A stretch of 64,000 nt of DNA from Avena insularis (lineage: Eukaryota; Streptophyta; Magnoliopsida; Poales; Poaceae): assembly GCA_023614405.1 (NCBI GenBank), contig CM042688.1, positions 441,926,028 to 441,990,027 on the forward strand, read 5' to 3'. Under the pieces are notes generated by a model. That model saw only the letters and a list, made by a program, of their open reading frames with translations. It searched no databases and was not told where the DNA came from. A program made the position numbers and the translations under genes. Numbering within the stretch: the stretch's first letter is position 1; the number at the start of each line of letters is the position of its first letter. Shown in pieces: positions 33,937 through 46,599 of this stretch.

Positions 33937-36900
33937 CTAAACCACATTGATCCACCACAATCGTTGCATGTGTGTTGTTTTCCTAAACCACATGGATCTA
34001 CTAGAGTCGTTGCATGTGTGTTCCTTTCCTAAACCACATCCAGAGTCATTGCATGTGTCTTCCTTTCCTAAACCGCCACCAGAGTCATTACATGTGTGTT
34101 CTTTTCCTAAACCAAATGGATCCACCAGAGTCATTTCATGTGTGTTCCTTTCCTAAACCACAATGATCCACTAGAGTCATTGCATGTGTCCTCATTTCCT
34201 AAACCACATGGATCCACCAGAGTCATTGCATGTATGTTCTTTTCCTAAACCACATGGATCCACCAGTGTCATTCCATGTGTGTTCTTTTCCTAAACCACA
34301 TGGTTCCACCAATTTCATTGCATGTGTGTTCCATTTCTAAATAACATGGATCCACTATAGTTCATTCATGTGTGTTCCTTTCCTAAACCACATTGATTCA
34401 CCAGAGTCATTGCATGTGTGTTCTTTTCCTAAACCACATGGTTCCACAAGTGTCATTGCATGTGTGTTATTTTCCTAAACCACATGGATCTACCAGAGTC
34501 ATTGCATGTGTGTTCCTTTCCTAAACCACAATGATCCACCAGAGTCATTGCATGTGTGTTCCTTTCCAAAACCACATGGATCCACCAGAGTCATTGCATG
34601 TGTGTTCTTTTCCTAAACCACCACTATAGTCATTGCATGTGTGTTCATTTCGTAAACCACATGGATACACTAGAGTCATTTCATGTGTGTTCTTTTCCTA
34701 AACAACCACCAAAGTCAATGCATGTGTCTTCTTTTCAAAAACCACCACTAGAGTCATTGCATGTGTGTTCCTTTCCTAAACGAAATGGATCCACCAGTGT
34801 CATTCCAAGTGTGTTCTTTTCCTAAACCACATGGATCCACCAGAGTCATTGCATGTCTGTTCCTTTTATAAACCACATGGATCCACTAGAGTCATTGCAT
34901 GTGTGTTCCTTTCCTAAACCACATTGATCCACCAGAGTCATAACATGTTTGTTCCTTTCCAAAACCACATGGATCCACCAGAGTCATTGCGTGTGTGTTC
35001 TTTTCCTAAACCACCACTAGAGTCATTGCATGTGTGTTCATTTCCTAAACCACATGGATCCACCAGTGTCATTGCAAGTGTGTTCTTTTCCTAAACCACG
35101 TGGATCAACCAGAGTCATTGCATGTGTGTTCCTTTTTGAAACCACCACCAGAGTCATTGCATGTGTGTTCTTTTCGTAAACCACATGGATCCACCAGTGT
35201 CATTGGATGTGTGTTCTTTTCCTAAACCACATGGATCCACCAGAGTCATTGCATGTGTGTTCCTTTCCTAAACCACATAGATCCACCAGAGTCATTGCAT
35301 GTGTGTTCCTTTCCTAATCCACATGGATTCGCCAGAGTCATTGCATATGTGTTCCTTTCCTAAACCACCACTAGATTCATTACATGTGTGTTCTTTTCCT
35401 AAATGACATGGATCCACTAGAGTAATTGCATGTGTGTTCCTTTCCTAAACCACATCCAGAGTGATTGCATGTGTCTTCCTTTCCTAAACCACCACCAGAG
35501 TCATTGCATGTGTGTTCTTTTCCTAAACAACATGGATCCACCAGTGTCATTGCATGTTTGTTATTTTACTAAACCACCACTAGAGTCATTGCATGTGTGT
35601 ACTTTTCCTAAACCACATGGATCCACTAGAATCATTTCATGTGTGTTATTTTCCTAAACCACCACCAGAGGCATTTCATGTGTATTATTTTCCTAAACCA
35701 CCACTAGAGTCATTGCATGTGTGTTCATTTCCTAAACCACATAGATCCACCAGAGTCATAGCATGTTTGTTCCTTACCAAAACCACATGGATCCACCAGA
35801 GTCATTTGATGTGTGTTCCTCTCCTAAACCACAATGATCCAGTAGAGTCATTGCATGTGTCTTTGTTTCCTAAACCACATGGATCCACTAGAGTTATTGC
35901 ATGTGTGTTCCTTTCCTAAACCACCATCAGAGTCATTGCATGTGTGTTCCTTTCCTATACCACATGGATCCACCAGAGTCATTGCATGTGTGTTCCTTTC
36001 CTAAACCACATGGATCCACCATAGTCATTGAATGTGTCTTCCTTTCCTAAAAAACCATCAGAGTCATTGCATGTGTGTTCCTTTCCTAAACCACATGGAT
36101 CCGCTAGAGTCACTACAAGTGTGTTCCTTTGCTAAACCACATGGATCCACCAGAGTCATTGCATGTGTGTTCCTTTCCTAAACCACATTGATCCACCACA
36201 ATCGTTGCATGTGTGTTGTTTTCCTAAACCACATGGATCTACTAGAGTCGTTGCATGTGTGTTCCTTTCCTAAACCACATCCAGAGTCATTGCATGTGTC
36301 TTCCTTTCCTAAACCGCCACCAGAGTCATTACATGTGTGTTCTTTTCCTAAACCAAATGGATCCACCAGTGTCATTCCATGTGTGTTCTTTTACTAAACC
36401 ACCACTATAGACATTGCATGTGTGTACTTTTCCTAAACCACATGGATCCACTAGAATCATTTCATGTGTGTTATTTTCCTAAACCACCACCAGAGGCATT
36501 TCATGTGTATTATTTTCCTAAACCACCACTAGACTCATTGCATGTGTGTTCGTTTCCTAAACCACATAGATCCACCAGAGTCATAGCATGTTTGTTCCTT
36601 ACCAAAACCACATGGATCCACCAGAGTCATTTCATGTGTGTTCCTCTCCTAAACCACAATGATCCAGTAGAGTCATTGCATGTGTCTTTGTTTCCTAAAC
36701 CACATGGATCCACTAGAGTTATTGCATGTGTGTTCCTTTCCTAAACCACCATCAGAGTCATTGCATGTGTGTTCCTTTCCTATACAACATGGATCCACCA
36801 GAGTCATTGCATGTGTGTTCCTTTCCTAAACCACATGGATCCACCATAGTCATTGAATGTGTCTTCCTTTCCTAAACCACATGGATCCACCAGAGTCATT

Positions 36901-37137
36901 GCATGTGTGTTCCTTTCCTAAACCACATTGATCCACCACAATCGTTGCATGTGTGTTGTTTTCCTAAACCACATGGATCTACTAGAGTCGTTGCATGTGT
37001 GTTCCTTTCCTAAACCACATCCAGAGTCATTGCATGTGTCTTCCTTTCCTAAACCGCCACCAGAGTCATTACATGTGTGTTCTTTTCCTAAACCAAATGG
37101 ATCCACCAGAGTCATTTCATGTGTGTTCCTTTCCTAA
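33937..37137. repeat. Module recurring at 33947, 36188 and 36928
   Basis: A roughly 210-bp module (CCACAATCGTTGC, GGATCTACTAGAG, CCACATCCAGAG, CCGCCACCAGAG, CCAAATGGATCC) appears three times with offsets of 2,241 and 740 bp. Its 65-residue minus-strand translation is identical in all three, indicating recent copying. The flanks differ, so copies end at different monomers. Confidence 0.85.
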
Positions 37138-38406
37138 ACCACAATGATCCACTAGAGTCATTGCATGTGTCCTCATTTCCTAAACCACATGGATCCACCA
37201 GAGTCATTGCATGTATGTTCTTTTCCTAAACCACATGGATCCACCAGTGTCATTCCATGTGTGTTCTTTTCCTAAACCACATGGTTCCACCAATTTCATT
37301 GCATGTGTGTTCCATTTCTAAATAACATGGATCCACTATAGTTCATTCATGTGTTCCTTTCCTAAACCACATTGATTCACCAGAGTCATTGCATGTGTGT
37401 TCTTTTCCTAAACCACATGGTTCCACAAGTGTCATTGCATGTGTGTTATTTTCCTAAACCACATGGATCCACCAGAGTCATTGCATGTGTGTTCCTTTCC
37501 TAAACCACAATGATCCACCAGAGTCATTGCATGTGTGTTCCTTTCCAAAACCACATGGATCCACAAGAGTCATTGCATGTGTGTTCTTTTCCTAAACCAC
37601 CACTATAGTCATTGCATGTGTGTTCATTTCGTAAACCACATGGATACACTAGAGTCATTTCATGTGTGTTCTTTTCCTAAACAACCACCAAAGTCAATGC
37701 ATGTGTCTTCTTTTCAAAAACCACCACTAGAGTCATTGCATGTGTGTTCCTTTCCTAAACGAAATGGATCCACCAGTGTCATTCCAAGTGTGTTCTTTTC
37801 CTAAACCACATGGATCAACCAGAGTCATTGCATGTCTGTTCCTTTTATAAACCACATGGATCCACTAGAGTCATTGCATGTGTGTTCCTTTCCTAAACCA
37901 CATTGATCCACCAGAGTCATAACATGTTTGTTCCTTTCCAAAACCACATGGATCCACCAGAGTTATTTCATGTGTGTTCCTCTCCTAAACCACAATGATC
38001 CAGTAGAGTCATTGCATGTGTCTTTGTTTCCTAAACCACATGGATCCACTAGAGTTATTGCATGTGTGTTCTTTTCCTAAACAACCACCAAAGTCAATGC
38101 ATGTGTCTTCTTTTCCTAAACCACCACTAGAGTCATTGCATCTGTGTTCCTTTCCTAAACGACATGGATCCACCAGTGTCATTGCAAGTGTGTTCTTTTC
38201 CTAAACCACATGGATCCACCAGAGTCATTGCATGTGTGTTCCTTTCATAAACCACCACCAGAGTCATTGCATGTGTTTATTTCCTAAATCACATGGATCC
38301 ACTAGTGTCATTGCATGTGTGCTCTTTTCCTAAATCACATGGTTCCACCAATGTCATTGCATGTGTGTTCCTTTTATAAACCACATGGATCCACTAGAGT
38401 CATTGC

Positions 38407-40100
38407 ATGTGTGTTCCTTTCCTAAACCGCATGGATCCACCAGAGTCATTGCATGTGTGTTACTTTCACAAACCACCACATCTAGAGTCATTACACGTGT
38501 CTTCCTTTCATAAACCACCACCAGAGTCATTGCATGTGTGTTGTTTACCTAAACAACATGGATCCACCAGTGTCATTGCATGTGTGTTCTTTTACTAAAC
38601 CACCACTAGAGTCATTGCATGTGTGTACTTTTCCTAAACCACATGGATCCACTAGAATCATTTCATGTGTGTTATTTTCCTAAACCACCACCAGAGGCAT
38701 TTCATGTGTATTATTTTCCTAAACCGCCACTAGTGTCATTGCATGTGTGTTCCTTTCCTAAACCACATAGATCCACCAGAGTCATAGCATGTTTGTTCCT
38801 TTCCAAAACCACATGGATCCACCAGAGTCATTTCATGTGTATTTCTCTCCTAAACCATAATGATCCAGTAGAGTCATTGCATGTGTCTTTGTTTGCTAAA
38901 CCGAATGGATCCACTAGAGTTATTGCATGTGTCTTCCTTTCATAAACCACCACCAGAGTCATTGCATGTGTGTTGTTTTCCTAAACAACATGGATCCACC
39001 TGTGTCATTGCATGTGTGTTCTTTTACTAAACCACCACTAGAGTCATTGAATGTGTGTACTTTTCCTAAACCACATGGTCCACTAGAATCATTTCATGTG
39101 TGTTATTTTCCTAAACCACCACCAGAGGCATTTCATGTTTATTCTCTTCCTAAACCACCACTAGAGTCATTGCATGTGTGTTCATTTCCTAAACTACATA
39201 GATCCACCAGAGTCATAGCATGTTTGTTCCTTTCCAAAACCACATGGATCCACCAGAGTCATTTCATGTGTGTTCCTCTCCTAAACCACAATGATCCAGT
39301 AGAGTCATTGCATGTGTCTTTGTTTCCTAAACCACATGGATCCACCAGAGTTATTACATGTGTGTTCCTTTCCTAAACCACCATCAGAATCATTGCATGT
39401 GTGTTACTTTCATATACCACATGGATCCAATAGAGTCATTGCATGTGTGTTCCTTTCCTAAACCAGATGGATCCACCATAGTCATTGCATGTGTCTTCCT
39501 TTCCTAAAAAACCATCAGAGTCATTGCATGTGTCTTCCTTTCCTAAACCACATGGATCCGCCAGAGTCACTGATGTGTGTTCCTTTCCTAAACCACATGG
39601 ATCGACTAGAGTCGTTGCATGTGTTTTTCTAAACCACATGGATCCACCAGAGTCATTGCATGTGTGTTGTTTTGCTAAACCACATGGATGCACCAGTGTC
39701 ATTCCATGTGTGTTCTTTTCCTAAACCACATGGTTCCACCAATGCCATTGTATGTGTGTTCCTTTTCTTAACCACATGGATCCACTATAGTCATTGCATG
39801 TGTGTTCCTTTCCTAAACCACATTGATCCACCAAAGTCATTGCATGTCTGTTCTTTTCCTAAACCACATGGTTCCACAAGTGTCATTTCATGTGTGTTAT
39901 TTTCCTAAACCACATGGATCCACTAGAGTCATTGCATGTGTGTTCCTTTCCTAAACCACAATGATCCACTAGAGTCATTGCATGTCTCTTTATTTCCTAA
40001 ACCACATGGATCCACTAGAGTCGTTTCATGTGTGTTCTTTTCCTAAACCACCACCAGAATCATTGCATGTGTCTTATTTTCCTAAACCACCACTAGATTC
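38407..40100. repeat. Segment duplicated at 42883-44580
   Basis: Landmarks 38407, 38619 and 38927 recur at 42883, 43095 and 43403, all 4,476 bp away. They include the unusual CACATGGTCCACTAG and CCACCACATCTAGAG variants. The offset grows to about 4,526 near 39485/44011, so the copies differ by an indel. Confidence 0.8.
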
Positions 40101-40549
40101 ATTGCATGTGTGTTCCTTTCCAAAACCACATGATCCACCAAAGTCATTGCATGTGTGTTCTTTTCCTAAACCACCACTAGAGCCATTCCATATGTGTTCT
40201 TTTCCTAAACCACATGGATCCACCAATGTCATTGCAAGTGTGTTCTTTTCCTAAACCAAGTGCATCAACCAGAGTCATTGCATGTGTGTTCTTTTCGTAA
40301 ACCACATGGATCCACCAGTGTCATTGCATGTGTGTTATTTTCCTAAACCACATGGATCCACCAGAGTCATTGCATGTGTGTTCCTTTCCTAAACCACATA
40401 GATCCACCAGACTCATTGCATGAGTGTTCCTTTCATAAACCACCACTAGAGTCATTGCATGTGTTTTTTTCCTAAATCACATGGATCCACTAGTGTCATT
40501 GCATGTGTGCTCTTTTCCTAAACCACATGGTTCCACCAATGTCATTGCA

Positions 40550-41860
40550 TGTGTGTTCCTTTTCTAAATCACATGGATCCACTATAGTCATTGCATGTGT
40601 GTTCCTTTCCTAAACCACATTGATTCACCAGAGTCATTGCATGTGTGTTCTTTTCCTAAACCACATGGTTCCACAAGTGTCATTGCATGTGTGTTATTTC
40701 CCTAAACCACATGGATCCACCAGAGTCATTGAATGTGTGTTCCTTTCCAAAACAACAATGATCCACTAGAGTCATTGCATGTCTCTTTATTTCCGAAACA
40801 ACATGGATCCACTAGAGTCATTTCATGTGTGTTCTTTTCCTAAACCACCACCAGAGTCATTGCATGTCTCTTATTTTACTAAACCACCAGTAGACTCATT
40901 GCATTGTGTTCCTTTTCTTAACCACATGGATCCACCAGAGTCATTGCATGTGTGTTCCTTTCCAAAACCACATGGATCCACCAGAGTCATTGCATGTGTG
41001 TTCCTTTCCTAAACCACATTGATCCACCACAATCATTGCATGTGTGTCGTTTTCCTTAACCACATGGATCCACTAGAGTCGTTGCATGTGTGTTCCTTTC
41101 CTAAACCACATCCAGAGTCATTGCATGTGTCTTCCTTTCCTGAACCGCCACCAAAGTCATTGCATGTGTGTTCTTTTCCTAAACCAAATGAATCCACCAG
41201 AGTCATTTCATGTGTGTTCCTTTCCTAAACCACAATGATCCACTAGAGTCATTGCATGTGTCCTCATTTCCTAAACCACATGGATCCACCAGAGTCATTG
41301 CATGTGTGTTCTTTTCCTAAACCACATGGATCCACCAGTGTCATTCCATGTGTGTTCTTTTCCTAAACCACATGGTTCCACCAATGTCATTGCATGTGTG
41401 TTCCATTTCTAAATCACATGGATCCACTATAGTCATTGCATGTGTGTTCCTTTCCTAAACCACATTGATTCACCAGAGTCATTGCATGTGTGTTCTTTTC
41501 CTAAAACAGATGGTTCCACAAGTGTCATTGCATGTGTGTTATTTTCCTAAACCACATGGATCCACCAGAGTCATTGCATGTGTGTTCCTTTCCTAAACCA
41601 CAATGATCCACTAGAGTCATTGCATGTCTCTTTATTTCCTAAACAACATGGATCCACTAGAGTCATTTCACGTGTGTTCTTTTCCTAAACCACCACCAGA
41701 GTCATTGCATGTGTCTTATTTTACTAAACCACCAGTAGACTCATTGCATTGTGTTCCTTTTCTTAACCACATGGATCCACCAGAGTCATTGCATGTGTGT
41801 TCCTTTCCAAAACCACATGGATCCACCAGAGTCATTGCATGTGTGTTCTTTTCCTAAACC
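40550..41860. repeat. Local duplication, period 845 bp
   Basis: The run around 40557-41012 (CACTATAGTC, CACATTGATTCACC, CCACCAGTAGACTC) recurs 845 bp later (40779/41624). Confidence 0.75.
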
Positions 41861-44720
41861 ACCACTATAGTCATTGCATGTGTGTTCATTTCCTAAACCA
41901 CATGGATACACCAGAGTCATTTCATGTGTGTTCTTTTCCTAAACAACCACCAAAGTCAATGCATGTGTCTTCTTTTCATAAACCACCACTAGAGTCATTG
42001 CATGTGTGTTCCTTTCCTAAACGACATGGATCCACCAGTGTCATTGCAAGTGTGTTCTTTTCCTAAACCACATGGATCCACCAGAGTCATAGCATGTGTG
42101 TTCCTTTCATAAACAACCACAAGAGTCATAGCATGTGTTTTTTTCCTAAATCACATGGATCCACCAGTGTCATTGCATGTGTGCTCTTTTCCTAAATCAC
42201 ATGGTTCCACCAATGTCATTGCATGTGTGTTCCTTTTATAAACCACATGGATCCACTAGAGTCATTGCATGTGTGTTCCTTTCCTAAACCACATAGATCC
42301 ACCAGAGTCATAAAATGTTTGTTCCTTTCCAAAACCACATGGATCCACCAGAGTCATTTCATGTGTGTTCCTCTCCTAAACCACAATGATCCTGTAGAGT
42401 CATTGCATGTGTCTTTGTTTCCTAAACCACATGGATCGACTAGAGTTATTGCATGTGTGTTCCTTTCCTAAACCACCATCAGAGTCATTGCATGCCTGTT
42501 TATTTCCTAAACCACATGGATACACTAGAGTCATTTCATGTGTGTTCTTTTCCTAAACAACCACCAAAGTCAATGCATGTGTCTTCTTTTCCTAAACCAC
42601 CACTAGAGTCATTGCACGTGTGTTCCTTCCCTAAACGACATGGATCCACCAGTGTGATTGCAAGTGTGTTCTTTTCATAAACCACATGGATCCACCAGAG
42701 TCATTGCATGTGTGTTCCTTTCATAAACCACCACCAGAGTCATTGCATGTGTTTTTTTCCTAAATCACATGGATCCACCAGTGTCATTGCATGTGTGCTC
42801 TTTTCCTAAATCACATGGTTCCACCAATGTCATTGCATGTGTGTTCCTTTTATAAACCACATGGCTCCACTAGAGTCATTGCATGTGTGTTCCTTTCCTA
42901 AACCACATGGATCCACCAGAGTCATTGCATGTGTGTTCCTTTCATAAACCACCACATCTAGAGTCATTACATGTGTCTTCCTTTCATAAACCACCACCAG
43001 AGTCATTGCATGTGTGTTCTTTTCCTAAACAACATGGATCCACCAGTGTCATTGCATGTGTGTTCTTTTACTAAACCACCACTAGAGTCATTGCATGTGT
43101 GTACTTTTCCTAAACCATATGGATCCACTAGAATCATTTCATGTGTGTTATTTTCCTAAACCACCACCAGAGGCATTTCATGTGTTTTATTTTCCTAAAC
43201 CGCCACTAGAGTCATTGCATCTGTGTTCATTTCCTAAACCACATAGAGCCACTAGAGTCATAGCATGTTTGTTCCTTTCCAAAACCACATGGATCCACCA
43301 GAGTCATTTCATGTGTGTTCCTCTCCTAAAACACAATGATCCAGTAGAGTCATTGCATGTGTCTTTGTTTCCTAAACCACATGGATCAACAAGAGTGATT
43401 GCATGTGTCTTCCTTTCATAAACCACCACCAGAGTCATTGCATGTGTGTTGTTTTCCTAAACAACATGGATCCACCTGTGTCATTGCATGTGTGTTCTTT
43501 TACTAAACCACCACTAGAGTCATTGAATGTGTGTACTTTTCCTAAACCACATGGTCCACTAGAATCATTTCATGTGTGTTATTTTCCTAAACCACCACCA
43601 GAGGCATTTCATGTGTATTCTTTTCCTAAACCACCACTAGAGTTATTGCATGTGTGTTCATTTCCTAAACTATATAGATCCACCAGAGTCATAGCATGTT
43701 TGTTCCTTTCCAAAACCACATGGATCCACCAGAGTCATTTCATGTGTCTTCCTCTCCTAAACCACAATGATCCAGTAGAGTCATTGGATGTGTCTTTGTT
43801 TCCTAAACCACATGGATCCACCAGAGTTATTACATGTGTGTTCCTTTTGTAAACCACCATCAGAATCATTGCATGTGTGTTCCTTTCATATACCACATGG
43901 ATCCAATAGAGTCATTGCATGTGTGCTCCTTTCCTAAACCACATGGATCCACCAGATACATTGCATGTCTGTTCCTTTCCTAAACCACATGGATCCACCA
44001 TAGTCATTGCATGTGTCTTCCTTCCCTAAAAAACCATCAGAGTCATTGCATGTGTCTTCCTTTCCTAAACCACATGGATCCGCCAGAGTCACTGATGTGT
44101 GTTCCTTTCCTAAACCACATGGATCCACTAGAGTCGTTGCATGTGTGTTCCTTTCCTAAACCACATCCAGAGTCATTGCATGTGTCTTCCTTTCCTAAAC
44201 CGCCACCAGAGTTATTCCATGTGTGTCCTTTTCCTAAACCAAATGGATCCACCAGAGTCATTTCATGTGTGTTCCTTTTCGAAACCACAATGATCCACTA
44301 GAGTCATTGCATGTGTCTTCATTTTCTAAACCACATGGATCCACCAGAGTCATTGCATGTGTGTTGTTTTGCTAAACCACATGGATCCACCAGTGTCATT
44401 GCATGTGTGTTCCTTTTCTTAACCACATGGATCCACTATAGTCATTGCATGTGTGTTCCTTTCCTAAACCACATTGATCCACCAAAGTCATTGCATGTCT
44501 GATCTTTTCCTAAACCACATGGTTCCACAAGTGTCATTGCATGTGTGTTATTTTCCTAAACCACATGGATCCACCAGAGTCATTGCATGTGTGTTCCTTT
44601 CCTAAACCACAATGATCCACTAGAGTCATTGCATGTATATTTATTTCCTAAACCACACGGATCCACTAGAGTCGTTTCATGTGTGTTCTTTTCCTAAACC
44701 ACCACCACCAGAATTATTGC

Positions 44721-44770
44721 TTGCAGCGGGGTTCTTATTTTTATTCACCCACACCTGATCCTTTTCTTAT
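44721..44770. other. Non-canonical 50-bp stretch within the satellite
   Basis: The monomer pattern stops after CAGAATTATTGC and resumes at TGTGTTCCTTTC. The bases between (starting TTGCAGCGGGGTTC) fit no monomer well. Paralogues at about 29072 and 40050 have ordinary monomers here. It could be filler DNA from break repair, a scrambled monomer, or a poorly resolved consensus. Confidence 0.6.
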
Positions 44771-46599
44771 GTGTTCCTTTCATTTCCCCAAACCACATGG
44801 ATCCACCAGTGTCATTGCAAGTGTGTTCTTTTCCTAAACCACGTGGATCAACCAGAGTCATTGCATGTGTGTTCCTTTCCGAAACCACCAGAGTCATTGC
44901 ATGTGTGTTCTTTTTATAAACCACATGGATCCACCAGTGTCATTGCATGTGTGTTCTTTTCCTAAACCACATGGATCCACCAGAGTCATTGCATGTGTGT
45001 TCCTTTCCTAAACCACATAGATCCACCAGAGTCATTGCATGTGTGTTCCTTTCCTAATCCACATGGATTCGCCAGAGTCATTGCATATGTGTTCCTTTCC
45101 TAAACCACCATGAGATTCATTGCATGTGTGTTCTTTTCCTAAACGACATGGATCCACTAGAGTAATTACATGTGTGTTCCTTTCCTAAACCACATGGATC
45201 CACCAGAGTGATTGCATGTGTCTTCCTTTCCTAAACCACCACCAGAGTCATTGCATGTGTGTTCTTTTCCTAAACATCATGGATCCACCAGTGTCATTGC
45301 ATGTTTGTTATTTTACTAAACCACCACTAGAGTCATTGAATGTGTGTACTTTTCCTAAACCACATGGATCCACCAGAGTCAATTTGATCTGTGTTATTTT
45401 CTTAAACCACCACCAGAGGCATTACATGTGTCTTATTTTCCTAAACCACCACTAGAGTCATTGCATGTATGTCCCTTTACTAAACCACATGGATTCACCA
45501 GAGTCATAGCATGTGTGTTCGTTTCCAAAACCACATGGATCCACCAGAGTCATTTCATGTGTGCTCCTTTCCTAAACCACAATGATCCACTAGAGTCATT
45601 GCATGTGTCTTCGTTTCCTAAAGCACATGGATCCACCAGAGTTATTGCATGTGTGTTCCTTTCCTAAACCACCATCAGAGTCATTGCATACGTGTTCCTT
45701 TACTAAACCACATGTATCCACTAGATTCATTGCATGTGTGTTCCTTTCCTAAACCACATGGATCCACTAGAGACATTGCATGTGTGTTCCTTTCCTAAAC
45801 CACATGGATCCACTATAGTCATTGCATGTGTCCTCCTTTCCTAAAAAACCCTCAGAGTCATTGCATGTGTGTTCCTTTCCTAAACCACCACGAGAGTCAT
45901 TGCATGTGCGTTCTTTTCCTAAACAACATGGATCCACCAGTGTCATTGCATGTGTATTCTTTTACTAAACCTCCACTAGAGTCATTGCATGTGTGTTCCT
46001 TTCTTAAATAACATGGATCCACTAGAGTCATTGCATGTATGTTCCTTTCTTAAACCACATGGATCCACCAGAGTCATTTCATGTGTGTTACTTTCCTAAA
46101 CCACATTGATCCTCCACAGTCATTGCATGTGTGTTCTTTCCCTAAACCACATGGATCCCCTAGACTCATTGCATGTGTGTTCCTTTTCTAAACCACATCC
46201 AGAGTCATTGCATGTTTCTTCCTTTCTTAAACCACCACTAGAGTCATTGCATGTGTAATATTTTCCTAAAACACATGGATCAACTAGAGTCATTTAATGT
46301 GTGTTCCTTTCCTAAGCCACAATGATCCACCAGAGTCATTGCATCTGTCTTCATTTCATAAACCACATGGATCCACCATAGTCATTGCATGTGTGTTATT
46401 TTACTAAACCACATGGATCCACCAGTGTCATTGCATATGTGTTACTCTCCTAAACCACATGCACCCACCAGAGTCATTGCATGTGTGTTCCTTTCCTAAA
46501 CCACATGGATCCACTAGAGAAATTGCATGTGTGTTCCTTTCCTAAACCACATGGATCTACCAGAGTTATTGTATGTGTCTTCCTTTCCGAAACCACAAT

